From the NCBI RefSeq assembly GCF_023898315.1, contig NC_064625.1, positions 101,914,269-101,978,268 on the forward strand: a stretch of DNA of 64,000 nucleotides, given 5' to 3'. Below, piece by piece: positions 51,981 to 62,396 of this stretch. Under the pieces are notes generated by a model. The model did no database searches. It was not told the origin of the DNA and saw nothing but the letters and a program-made list of their open reading frames with translations. The position numbers were made by a program, and so were the translations under genes. Positions within the stretch are counted from its first letter, which is position 1, and every line of letters starts with the position of its first letter. The DNA is from Schistocerca nitens. Its lineage: Eukaryota > Arthropoda > Insecta > Orthoptera > Acrididae.

Positions 51981-53402
51981 CACTCCTGGAAATGGAAAAA
52001 AGAACACATTGACACCGGTGTGTCAGACCCACCATACTTGCTCCGGACACTGCGAGAGGGCTGTACAAGCAATGATCACACGCACGGCACAGCGGACACA
52101 CCAGGAACCGCGGTGTTGGCCGTCGAATGGCGCTAGCTGCGCAGCATTTGTGCACCGCCGCCGTCAGTGTCAGCCAGTTTGCCGTGGCATACGGAGCTCC
52201 ATCGCAGTCTTTAACACTGGTAGCATGCCGCGACAGCGTGGACGTGAACCGTATGTGCAGTTGACGGACTTTGAGCGAGGGCGTATAGTGGGCATGCGGG
52301 AGGCCGGGTGGACGTACCGCCGAATTGCTCAACACGTGGGGCGTGAGGTCTCCACAGTACATGGATGTTGTCGCCAGTGGTCGGCGGAAGGTGCACGTGC
52401 CCGTCGACCTGGCACCGGACCGCAGCGACGCACGGATGCACGCCAAGACCGTAGGATCCTACGCAGTGCCGTAGGGGACCGCACCGCCACTTCCCAGCAA
52501 ATTAGGGACACTGTTGCTCCTGGGGTATCGGCGAGGACCATTCGCAACCGTCTCCATGAAGCTGGGCTACGGTCCCGCACACCGTTAGGCCGTCTTCCGC
52601 TCACGCCCCAACATCGTGCAGCCCGCCTCCAGTGGTGTCGCGACAGGCGTGAATGGAGGGACGAATGGAGACGTGTCGTCTTCAGCGATGAGAGTCGCTT
52701 CTGCCTTGGTGCCAATGATGGTCGTATGCGTGTTTGGCGCCGTGCAGGTGAGCACCACAATCAGGACTGCATACGACCGAGGCACACAGGGTCAACACCC
52801 GGCATCATGGTGTGGGGAGCGATCTCCTACACTGGCCGTACACCACTGGTGATCGTCGAGGGGACACTGAATAGTGCACGGTACATCCAAACCGTCATCG
52901 AACCCATCGTTCTACCATTCCTAGACCGGCAAGGGAACTTGCTGTTCCAACAGGACAATGCACGTCCGCATGTATCCCGTGCCACCCAACGTGCTCTAGA
53001 AGGTGTAAGTCAACTACCCTGGCCAGCAAGATCTCCGGATCTGTCCCCCATTGAGCATGTTTGGGACTGGATGAAGCGTCGTCTCACGCGGTCTGCACGT
53101 CCAGCACGAACGCTGGTCCAACTGAGGCGCCAGGTGGAAATGGCATGGCAAGCCGTTCCACAGGACTACATCCAGCATCTCTACGATCGTCTCCATGGGA
53201 GAATAGCAGCCTGCATTGCTGCGAAAGGTGGATATACACTGTACTAGTGCCGACATTGTGCATGCTCTGTTGCCTGTGTCTATGTGCCTGTGGTTCTGTC
53301 AGTGTGATCATGTGATGTATCTGACCCCAGGAATGTGTCAATAAAGTTTCCCCTTCCTGGGACAATGAATTCACGGTGTTCTTATTTCAATTTCCGGGAG
53401 TG
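51981..53402 (+). mobile_element. Tc1-like element (family T4), intact, 1422 bp
   Basis: TA at 51979-51980 and 53403-53404. TIRs CACTCCTGGAAATGGAAAAA (left) and, mirrored, CACTCCCGGAAATTGAAATA (right), both leading to AAGAACAC. Contains a single full-length transposase frame. It appears to be the youngest Tc1 in the window. Confidence 0.95.
52225..53247 (+). CDS. Tc1-family transposase, intact, 340 codons, DD32E spacing
   Basis: I choose the ATG at 52225 (MPRQRGREPYVQLTDFERGR) because it matches the family start; the frame is open upstream to 52009 through untranslated leader. Paired-like helix-turn-helix (YRRIAQHVGREVSTVHGCCR and a second HTH, TATSQQIRDTVAPGVSARTI). Catalytic Asp in VVFSDESRFCL, Asp in FQQDNARPHVSR and Glu in SPDLSPIEHVWD. 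I count 32 residues between the last two, against 34 in the T1 and T3 elements here. The C-terminus RIAACIAAKGGYTLY is complete. No stop or frameshift: probably capable of cut-and-paste transposition at TA, not tested. Confidence 0.92.
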   Translation: MPRQRGREPYVQLTDFERGRIVGMREAGWTYRRIAQHVGREVSTVHGCCRQWSAEGARARRPGTGPQRRTDARQDRRILRSAVGDRTATSQQIRDTVAPGVSARTIRNRLHEAGLRSRTPLGRLPLTPQHRAARLQWCRDRREWRDEWRRVVFSDESRFCLGANDGRMRVWRRAGEHHNQDCIRPRHTGSTPGIMVWGAISYTGRTPLVIVEGTLNSARYIQTVIEPIVLPFLDRQGNLLFQQDNARPHVSRATQRALEGVSQLPWPARSPDLSPIEHVWDWMKRRLTRSARPARTLVQLRRQVEMAWQAVPQDYIQHLYDRLHGRIAACIAAKGGYTLY

Positions 53403-53404
53403 TA

Positions 53405-54129
53405 CATCTGTGAAAGAATATAAATAAAGTGTGAAAATTTAATTGACCTATAGAATTCGTTTTATGTAAGCAGTACACACTGCTATAGTTGAAGGAAGAA
53501 ATGAAGGAGCTATAAAATGCTGTTGTTGGAACACAAAAAAGGTGAATACTTTTCTCTTTAAAAAAATCTGACAAATATGAGGAACCAGCTGTCTCACCCA
53601 TTCCTCGTTCTGCCTTCTTCGCCAAAAGTTTTGGCTTGTGAAGATATTCTCGGTTTTTTGCACTGAAAGATAAGCAGCAGAGAGACAGTGATGGTGTAAG
53701 ATAGAGGAAACAGTGGCAGTGGAAGAGACAGGCAGAGGAGACAATGATGGTAGGAGTGAGAAAAAAGCAGTAAGGCAGAAACAGGAATGGGTCAAACAAT
53801 AGCAGCGTGAGTCAAAGAGAGTGGAGAAACTGTTCAGTGGGAGAGAGTGGCCATAAAAGAGAAACAGAATTGGATGGTGACAGAAACAGTGGGAGGAAAC
53901 GAGAGAGGAGACAGTGGAAATGAAAAGTACAACACAGACCGGCAAACTTCAACACGTAGGTTTATGGAGGTGGACACATTTTGGACCAGGACTTTCAACA
54001 GGTTGCTGTAGGGGAAAATATAAGCTGGATCCCCACTATTATTGAGATCCTGATATATGGTTGAGATAGTGGCAGTAGGAAGGAAAGACAAAAGGAGACA
54101 ATGAATGAAGAAGCGGTGCCAGGGGAATA
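53405..54129. repeat. purine-rich degenerate tandem region
   Basis: From about 53660 to 53930 the plus strand is dominated by AGAGACAGTGG / GGAGACAATG-like words of irregular spacing; similar words resume at 55100-55150 beyond the mariner, so the mariner inserted into this block. Open frames on the minus strand are composition artefacts. Confidence 0.5.
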
Positions 54130-54131
54130 TA

Positions 54132-55087
54132 CAGGGTGATTCAAAAAGAATACCACAACTTTAGGAATTTAAAACTCTGCAACGACAAGAGGCAGAGCTA
54201 AGCACTATCTGTCGGCGAATTAAGGGAGCTATAAAGTTTCATTTGGTTGTACATTTGTTCGCTTGAGGCGCTGTTGACTAGGCGTCAGCGTCAGTTGATG
54301 CTAAGATGGCGACCGCTCAACAGAAAGCTTTTTGTGTTATTGAGAACGGCAGAAGTAAATCGACGACAGTTGTTCAGCGTGCATTTCGAACGAAGTATGG
54401 TGTTAAACCTCCTGATAGGTGGTGTATTAAACGTTGGTATAAACAGTTTACAGAGAATGGGTGTTTGTGCAAAGGGAAAAGTTCTGGACGGCCGAGAACG
54501 AGTGATGAAAATGTAGCACGCATCCAGCAAGCAGTAACTGGACTACAGTATCTGGAGATGTTAGAGAATTGGCTGTTCCCTCAGCTCGAACAAGAAGCAC
54601 AACAATTCATATTTCAGCAGGATGGAGCGCCACCACATTGGCACTTATCTGTCCGTAACTACCTGAACGTCAACTACCCGAGGCGATGGATCGGCCGCCA
54701 GGCAGCCCGTGACAGAGCACTTCATCACTGGCCTCCAAGAAGCCCTGATCTTACCCCCTGCGATTTTTTCTTATGGGGGTATGTTAAGGATATGGTGTTT
54801 CGGCCACCTCTCCCAGCCACCATTGATGCTTTGAAACGAGAAATAACAGCAGCTATCCAAACTGTTACGCCTGCTATGCTACAGAGAGTGTGGAACAAGT
54901 TGGAGTATCGGGCTGATATTGCTCGAGTGTCTGGAGGGGGCCATATTGAACATCTCTGAACTTGTTTTTGAGTGAAAAAAAAACCTTTTTAAATACTCTT
55001 TGTAATGATGTATAACAGGAGGTTATATTATGTTTCTTTCATTAAATACACATTTTTAAAGTTGTGGTATTCTTTTTGAATCACCCG
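54132..55087 (+). mobile_element. mariner-like deletion derivative M5, 956 bp
   Basis: TA at 54130-54131 and 55088-55089. TIRs CAGGGTGATTCAAAAAGAAT (left) and, mirrored, CGGGTGATTCAAAAAGAATA (right). Carries one in-frame but deleted transposase. Confidence 0.9.
54306..54959 (+). CDS. mariner-like transposase with in-frame internal deletion (217 codons)
   Basis: MATAQQKAFCVIENGRSKST starts the N-terminal helix-turn-helix (TVVQRAFRTKYGVKPPDRWC). After VARIQQAVTG the frame jumps to LQYLEMLENWLFPQLEQEAQ, so the segment with the first catalytic Asp is gone. The second Asp (FQQDGAPPHWH) and third (SPDLTPCDFFLWG) remain, with about 46 residues between them in a slightly expanded linker. The open frame is intact but catalytically dead; it retains the DNA-binding half and could act as a repressor, which is speculation. 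Confidence 0.8.
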   Translation: MATAQQKAFCVIENGRSKSTTVVQRAFRTKYGVKPPDRWCIKRWYKQFTENGCLCKGKSSGRPRTSDENVARIQQAVTGLQYLEMLENWLFPQLEQEAQQFIFQQDGAPPHWHLSVRNYLNVNYPRRWIGRQAARDRALHHWPPRSPDLTPCDFFLWGYVKDMVFRPPLPATIDALKREITAAIQTVTPAMLQRVWNKLEYRADIARVSGGGHIEHL

Positions 55088-55089
55088 TA

Positions 55090-55905
55090 CTCTAAATCAA
55101 TGGGAGAAAAAGGAGACAGTGAGGGAAAGGGGTATGTAGAGGGGGAGGGGGATGAGTATGAAGATTAAACTACGAAGAGAGACTGGGTAAATGTTCTGAG
55201 TAAAAAGAGTGCAGACATGTTTTCATGCCAAAATGTTTGGTGAAGGCAGGTTTGAGACAGCTGATACTCTGCTTTTCTCTCAGAGCCTTTTAAAGAGCAG
55301 CGTATTCGCCTTTTTTAGGCTTCTACGGGAGCATTTTTCATCTGGTTCTTTAATGGTGATGTTGCAAGTGTCCAGCCGATTTCTTCTTTCCACTATACTC
55401 ACAACATTTAATCGACTGACCCGACGGCCTGCCATTTTCTTGAGATGCTGCGAGGTCTGCTGTTTTGTGTACTTTTTGCCTGGACTCCAACGAGACTGTG
55501 ACCCACTGTTGGCGTCTCGACGCTGTCTATAGCGGACTGTGAGTTCCAATCTCGATACCTATTAAGCTCCTTGATGCTTTTCTGTTTTTCAGAGCCTCCA
55601 TTTGTGGTGGATGTGATGGATGGCGAAATCTTAATAAAGTGAATGCCAGACCCCAAGCATTGATGAAACTGAAATGTTCCTCCTAGTCTATTAGGTTATC
55701 CAACATCTTCATTTAGGAATGTTATCCAGGATTTGAGAAGGGGAGCAAGAAAATTACAAGACGTGCCGAAAATAAACACATACAGTAACGCTCAAAAGTA
55801 TTTTGTAGTCGAACTAGTAAGTTGGTAGGCCTGTTTATTCATATGTAGAACACGAACAAACTGGTTGTTGAGACTGCTTGGCCCCACCGCAGCTGCATGC
55901 TACAT
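55090..55905. other. unassigned
   Basis: Begins with the purine-rich continuation (to about 55150); the rest has overlapping short frames without motifs. Confidence 0.4.
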
Positions 55906-56600
55906 GTTGAAACATCCCCTAAGAAAAAATATTTTCGTTATTTGATTTTCAAACAGCTGAGCAAAACTGAATGTACTCAGACATTTCTCTCTTTACTTAT
56001 CCTGATCATCACTAAACTGACACGCAATCTTTTTAGCGCAACGCAATTTCAATAATGCCTACAAAAGAATGGCCGTGACTAACAATAACCTATACCTTTC
56101 ATGAATCACTTACCTCACAAAAATCTTCGTTAGTCAAACTACTGAAATGCAGCGAGCGCCAATACCGCTAGCTAAATAAAAGATTCTAACTACTGAAGGC
56201 ACTAACTACTGATAGGCATAGTTAACAAATGAAAGATTTTGATAGAGAACAAACAACTTATTTACCTTAATAATGTTCAAAAGTCATCATATATATCTAT
56301 CAATTAATGACAGCCATCTTTATAAATTTCCTTTTTCTGGCGGACACACGTCCACATCGTCCGCTTACAATAACCTTTCAAAACGCTGGCATCTCTCTCT
56401 CTCCACATCCACCACTGCTGGCGGCTCACCACCAACTGCCCAACGCTACGCGCTGTTCACATCCAACTGCCCAACGCTACACAAGCGAATATTCCAACAA
56501 TGAGTCCAACCAGCCAAAGACTGCACACAGCACAGTCATTTATTTTCACGCAGAGCGCTACGTGGCGTTACCAACATAAAAAGCTAAACAGCCTACTTAC
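55906..56600. repeat. LTR-like dispersed repeat
   Basis: Starts TGTTGAAACATCCCCTAAGA and ends CAGCCTACTTACA, so TG...CA bounded; AATAAA near 56176. No coding, no second LTR and no matching 5-bp flank. I recall a very common locust repeat of this sequence; class not proven. Confidence 0.45.
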
Positions 56601-56966
56601 AAGGTAAACGTGGCCTTGAGCAGTAGACAGTGTTTCTTAATGAGTTCAAAAGTGCTATGTAGAATGGTAAGAGTGCAAAAAACACAGCTATGTAAAGCAA
56701 ACACAATTATAATATTTATTATTTATTTACAGCAATGCCTAAAACTGAAGAATATTCTGTAGATTTCATACAAGTTGTCTTCAAAGCACAGAGCAAGGCC
56801 AAGCTATGTCCTTCATTGCGAAGGTGTCTGACATCTCATAAACTACTCAAGAATAAGAAAGGATCACCCAAAAGTAATTCGTTGCTGATCACAAAAAATC
56901 TCCCCTGGCAATACTTTGTAAGATGTTGGTATAATTTTGCCCCTTAACACTGTACTACGCAAATTA
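56601..56966. other. no feature seen
   Basis: AT-rich, one 70-codon frame without motifs. Confidence 0.45.
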
Positions 56967-58325
56967 CACTACTGGCCATTAAAATTGCTACACCACGAAG
57001 ATGACATGCTACAGACGCGAAATTTAACCGTCTGGAAGAAGATGCTGTGATATGCAAATGATTAGCTTTTCAGAGTATTAACACAAGGTTGGCGCCAGTG
57101 GCGACACCTACAACGTGCTGACATGAGGAAAGTTTCCAACCTCTTCTCATATACAAACAGCGGTTGACCGGAGTTGCCTGCTGAAACGTTGTTGTGATGC
57201 CTTGCGTAAGGCGGAGAAATGCGAACCATCATGTTTCCGACTTTGATGAAGGTCGGATTGTAGCCTATCGCGATTGCGGTTTAACGTATCGCGACATTGC
57301 TGCTCGCGTTGGTCGAGATCAAATGACTGTTAGCAGAATATGAAATCGGTGGGTTCAGGGGGGTAATACGAAACTCCGTGCTGGAGCCCAACGGCCTTGT
57401 ATCACTAGCAGTCGAGATGACAGGCATCTTATCCGCATGGCTGTAACGGATCGTGCAGCCACGTCTCGATCCCTGAGTCAACAGATGGGAACGTTTGCAA
57501 GACAACAACCATCTGCACGAAGAGTTTGACGACGTTTGCAGCAGCACGGACTATCAGCTCGGAGACCATGGCTGAGGTTACCCTTGACGCTGCATGACAG
57601 ACAGAAGCGCCTGCGATTGTGTACTCAACGACGAACCTGGGTGCACGAATGGCAAAACGTCATTTTTTCGGATGAATCCAGGTTCTGTTTATAGTATCAC
57701 GATGGTCGCATCCGTGTTTGGCGACATCGTGGTGAACGCACATTGGGAGCGTGTATTCGTCATCGCCATAGTGGTGTATCACTCACATCTTGTTCGCATT
57801 GACGGCACTTCGACCAGTGGATATTACATTTCAGATGTGTTACGACCCGTGGCTCAACCCTTCATTCGATCTCTGCAAAACCCTACATTTCAGTAGGATA
57901 ATGCACGACCGCATGTTGCAGGTCCTGTACGGGCCTTTCTGGATACAGAAATGTTCGACTGCTGCCCTGGCCAGCATATTCTCCAGATCTCTCACCAGCT
58001 GAGAAGTCTGGTGAATGGTGGCCGAGCAACTGGCTCGTCACAATACGCCAGTCACTACTCTTGCTGAACTGTGGTATCGTGTTGAAGGTGCACGGGCAGC
58101 TGTACCTGTACACGCCATCCAAGCTCTGTTTGACTCAATGCCCATGCGTATCAAGGCCGTTATTATGGCCAGAGGTGGTTGTTCTGGGTACTTATTTCTC
58201 TGGATCTATGCACCCAAATTGCGTGAAAATGTATTCACATGTCAGTTCTAGTATAATATGTCCAATGAATACCCGTTCATCATCTGTATTTCTTCTTGGT
58301 GTAGCAATTTTAATGGCCAGTAGTG
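56967..58325 (+). mobile_element. Tc1-like element (family T1), 1359 bp
   Basis: TA at 56965-56966 and 58326-58327. TIRs CACTACTGGCCATTAAAATT and AATTTTAATGG CCAGTAGTG. Contains only a broken transposase. Confidence 0.95.
57197..58190 (+). pseudogene. Tc1 transposase (T1), degraded
   Basis: Start region ATGCCTTGCGTAAGGCGGAGAA at 57197. Helix-turn-helix, catalytic Asp in FFRMNPGSVY (mutated from SDESRF), second region FQ stop DNARPH at 57889-57910, and C-terminus VPVHAIQALFDSMPMRIKAV at 58105-58160. Several stops and frameshifts (57594-57896, 58015-58251). Confidence 0.85.
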
Positions 58326-58327
58326 TA

Positions 58328-58581
58328 GTGTCACTTTACTTGAAGCAGGCACGCATGGTATCAAACTTCTCGGCTTGTTGAGTAGAATACGTTTCTATAT
58401 TTAAAATAGTATGTAATCATTCATACGTGGCTGACACGAACTTGATACTAACAAGCATTCACTACTTTCCCTACTTAGCATGTCAATAGTCACGTAGTAT
58501 CGCAATCACTTTGAACTGAGATCGACTCCGGGAATTCCTAGCCGTCGGGAGAAGTAGAACATGGAACGCATTTCGAGAGTG

Positions 58582-58618
<37 letters not shown>

Positions 58619-59445
58619 GACCCTTCGCAGCGGGCCATTTATGACAGTGCACAGCTAACAATACGCTATTAACCGAGTTTGTCCGACTCACACTTGCGTG
58701 GAACAGAAAGAAACAGCATAGCAGGGGCCCACGTGGCCGCTCTTACAGGACCAATACACGGAATTCGCATTTACGAAAAATGTTGAGTCGCACATAATAA
58801 AGTAAACAGCGGGTCAGAGACGACTGGACAGAACACCACACCCGATGCCTGGGAAAGCTTGTAGGAAAGGAATGCTTTAACAAATACATATCATTTGATG
58901 AAGACGTGGAGAACACGAGGTCGCACATGGAAAGCTCCTATATGGGCGGTGGCTGAGAGGATATGAGCGAAACATGAACGCTATAGGCCAGAAGGAAAAT
59001 AGTTTCCAACACCAATACACTTCTGAAGCCTCATTGGGTCAAGAAAAGACGCAAGTCGTACCACAATCAGCATTGGTCACTACGACTAGTGCAGAAGGAA
59101 CAAATTTTTGAGAGTACGAGCTTTCGGGCTGAGAACCTTGCCACTCCCTTTTTACACAGCCGTAGTCACGACCGCTCACAGCGACCTCTGAAAGACTACA
59201 CTGATGCAAATCTGCAACACACCAGATTACTTTAAACTAAAAATTTTAACAACTCACACAAACACATAAACTATGCACTCCGTAGGAGGAATGGAAATGG
59301 TACAAAACACTAACATTAAAAGATTAATTTGCCACCGAAGGTACAAGTTGATTTTAAACAATCTCTTACGGTGGAAGGGTGGCAATTTTATATACTAAAA
59401 TGACCATTTAAATAAAAACCCATGAAATGTAGTCTTACATAAAAT
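58328..59445. other. unassigned, with a 32-bp poly-A tract
   Basis: A32 at 58584-58615. It could be the tail of a processed insertion, but no matching duplication was found. AT-rich, no gene. Confidence 0.4.
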
Positions 59446-60188
59446 ATACAAGGTTGGCCAAACAAGCTCTACATTGCACACATACCGCCTCTCAAGATGA
59501 TAGGCAAGATCAAAACATTTCAAGAATTCGGCCGTTACACTTCAACTAATAAATTCGTTGACACCGAATCCGAATCCGACAACATGACAGAGGCAGTTAT
59601 TAACGTACGGCAGACCGACAGACAGACAGACACTAACTGCCTAACAAATGCGGACGAGAGACAGACGAGGAAGCTGGGGACGAGAGACTGACCAAGAAAA
59701 CAAGTAGAATTTAACAAGTAAATCAAACAACATATCACGAATCACTTAAATTCTAATGAACTGCGATGTCTGGCGAAGATGTGGCTCAGCACCGCAAAAC
59801 GCTCTCCCGAACCGTCCGCTGCCAGCCGCTTCAACGGGCGCAGGAAGGCGCGCCGATCTCCCGTCTCACGGTGTCGCAGCTCGCGCCGGCCAGACTGATG
59901 TCGTGGGTTGACTCCTGTTGCTCTCGTGTCCGCCTCGAAGCCACTACCCCTCGCTATACTGCGCGCCCCACTGGACTGACGCGGCGACCTCACATGCGCC
60001 GACGCTCAAGATGGACAAGTCTTCTTGTGTCCCACTGCGCGACCAACCAACCGATCGGTCCAACCGCCAATGACCATTGCCTGAACAAACTCGAGCAGAC
60101 TGGCGGCCTAACACATACTAGCACTCCGGACGACAGACAGACACTGACTGCCCCACACTGACCCGGCTGACCAAGTGACCAGACTCGC
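59446..60188. other. unclassified repeat-like block hosting a LINE insertion
   Basis: A CGACAGACAGACAGA run near 59619-59630 and GACAGACAGACACTGACTG near 60132-60150 bracket a GC-rich centre (59780-60180). It continues after the LINE at 61404 (CTCATAGCGCCCC). Possibly part of a long LTR; no ends found. Confidence 0.35.
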
Positions 60189-60199
60189 CACCTAGCGAG

Positions 60200-61392
60200 G
60201 TTTTTTTTTCCTTTATTGTAATTTTAAACACCTATACAGGCGGGCTGTCAGCAGCATAGTACGCTGCTCTTCAGCCTTAAGTGGAACAATAACATGACAT
60301 AGAGGTGATACAGACAATACAAAAAACGGCGGGCAAAAAATGGAGATACAAAAAACAATAAACAAGAAGCCGTTCACGTTGGATGATAAAAACACTAACA
60401 CTGGTAGACACGGCGCACAAAACACGGAGAACGGCGACGGCACATGTGAACAGTTGAGTTGTAATGGCACAAAACACAAAACAATGCACACACACTAGAC
60501 ACTGATGGCGATGATCTCCGGCGCGCGAATGTTCACTGAGCGTGTACGAGTCCGGGGACCTGCCAAGAGAGGAGGTGGAGGAGGAGGAAGGGGAAATGGG
60601 AGAGGGGAGAGCAGAGATGCCATGGGCAAAGGAGAGAGGGGGAGGGAGGAAGGGGGAGGGGAAGCCCGGGGGAGAGGGTAGGAGGGAGGGGGAAAGGAAA
60701 GAGAAGGGAAGGGAAAGGGGGGAGGGAGGGTGCCTAAAGGAAAGGACACAGGAGGTCGGGGGGGGGAGGATCAAAGTTGATAGGAGGGGTAGATGCAGGG
60801 GAGGAGGACATCATCAGGGAGGGGGAGCTGGCGGAAGCCACCTTGGGAGAGGGTAAGGAGGGTTGAGAGATGGAGACCAGGTGGGACGTGGGAATACAGG
60901 CGCGGCAGCGGGCGGGGGTGGGTGAGGATCGGGGAGACGAGCGGGTGAGGAGGGTCGAGTTTATGGGAGGTGTACAGGATCTGTATCCTTTCAAGGAAAA
61001 GGAGGAGGTGGGGGAAGGGGATGAGATCATACAGGATCCGCATGGGGGAGGGGAGACGGATGCGATAGGCGAGGCGGAGAGCATGGCGTTCAAGGATTTG
61101 GAGGGATTTATAAAAGGGAGGGGGGGGCGGAGATCCAAGCCGGATGGGCATAACAAAGGATAGGGCGGATGAGGGATTTATAGGTGTGGAGGATGTTGGA
61201 GGGGTCCAGACCCCACGTACGGCCAGAGAGGAGCTTGAGGAGACTGAGTCGGGAGCGTGCCTTGGCTTGGATTGTCCGGAGGTGGGGAGTCCAGGAGAGG
61301 CGACGGTCGAGGGTGACGCCAAGGTACTTAAGGGTGGGAGTGAGGGCGATAGGACGGCCATAGATGGTGATGTAGAAATCAAGGAGGCGGAA
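60200..61392 (-). mobile_element. jockey-type LINE (family E), 5'-truncated, poly(A)-tailed, 11-bp TSD
   Basis: Perfect duplication CACCTAGCGAG at 60189-60199 and 61393-61403. The 3' end is poly(A) (T9 at 60201-60209 on this strand) with AATAAA (complement near 60210-60218). The coding part is at 61108-61395 and 60771-61160: ITIYGRPIALTPTLKYLGVT, LIRPILCYAHPAWISAPPSL, ILERHALRLAYRIRLPSPMR, with one frameshift near 61150. A C/T-rich 3' untranslated region makes the plus strand 60560-61150 purine-rich. A recent insertion. Confidence 0.92.
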
Positions 61393-61403
61393 CACCTAGC
61401 GAG

Positions 61404-62394
61404 CTCATAGCGCCCCTTAAATGCACGTGAACAGGCTACCTTTTCCCACCAGAGGGAGATACCAAAGCTGCGACTGCCACAGCGGCGCCACCGCCAGAAA
61501 CGGAGGGCGACTGCTTCACACTACGCGCTGCGGCGCGCTCTTCAAAACAGCAAATTTTTACTACGGCTCAGACGGCCTCATGTGAGAGAAGGGTGAGAAG
61601 TGTCTTGAGACCGGGGCAGTGCGTGGAAGGAAGAGAGGTCTCTTCAGACCGGGGCTGTGTGTAGAGGGAACACTTCTTGTTCTGTCGGCCTAGAAGAGCT
61701 TTTTAGCGAACACTTACGTTCACAGGCTTCGATAATTTCGTAGCATCCCCCGAGTGGAGATTATGGATTTCGACCAGAGTTAGTTACGTTCTGCTGAACA
61801 ATTAAAGAGGGCAGAGGTGCACACGTCACTAAGCCAAAGCGAGTGGACGATGCCAATAGTTTAGCTAGGGAAAAACAGTTTTTCGCCTCACGAAAACTCA
61901 GAGCAGTTTCCAACTGCTGATACAATGAAGGCCAAAATAGTCTTGATGTTAACAGGTCAGCACAGCGTCGACGCACCACCGTGATCATACGACGCTGCCG
62001 ACCAGAGCAGACGTTATTCAGTCCTGTTGGAGATCGGAGGTTTGTTACATATTTTCTTCTCATTCCCTCGTGTCCATGCTAGCCATGTATCGCGTGTGTT
62101 TTCATAGGGCTTAAAAGTCGAGAAATCCATCGGTAAATAAACGGTATTGTCCAGCTAAAATAGCATAGACAATTGGACATACTGAAATGCTGTGAGATTA
62201 ATATTCTGGAGGGTAAATTGTTTTGTGATCATAGTGTTGTAAGTTACGCTAGGGTTTCTTTTCTCATGTAGGAACGCTTTATGTGTTCAGTTTTATCACG
62301 ATTAATTTCATTTAGTTCGTGAATTCATTGTCAGGATCTTCCTAATTGTAGAGGATTTTCCAACGTCACCATTTACACACTAGCACCCAATGTG
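61404..62394. other. unassigned
   Basis: The start probably continues the block interrupted by the LINE. A 100-codon reverse frame at 61761-62063 has no motif I know. No further element. Confidence 0.4.
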
Positions 62395-62396
62395 TA

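Noticed and set aside
52009-52224. Start of the Tc1 transposase at 52009
   Set aside because: The frame is open but the first 72 codons correspond to the leader next to the TIR; the family start is at 52225.
53371-53945. 142- and 165-codon minus frames as genes
   Set aside because: Translation of a purine-rich repeat; no domain, overlapping frames.
58584-58615. Poly(A) tail of a processed pseudogene
   Set aside because: No coding similarity upstream and no flanking duplication recognised.
60277-61156. Proline/serine-rich secreted proteins on the minus strand (60277-60774, 60734-61156)
   Set aside because: Low-complexity translation of the polypyrimidine 3' region and out-of-frame readings of the LINE E coding part.
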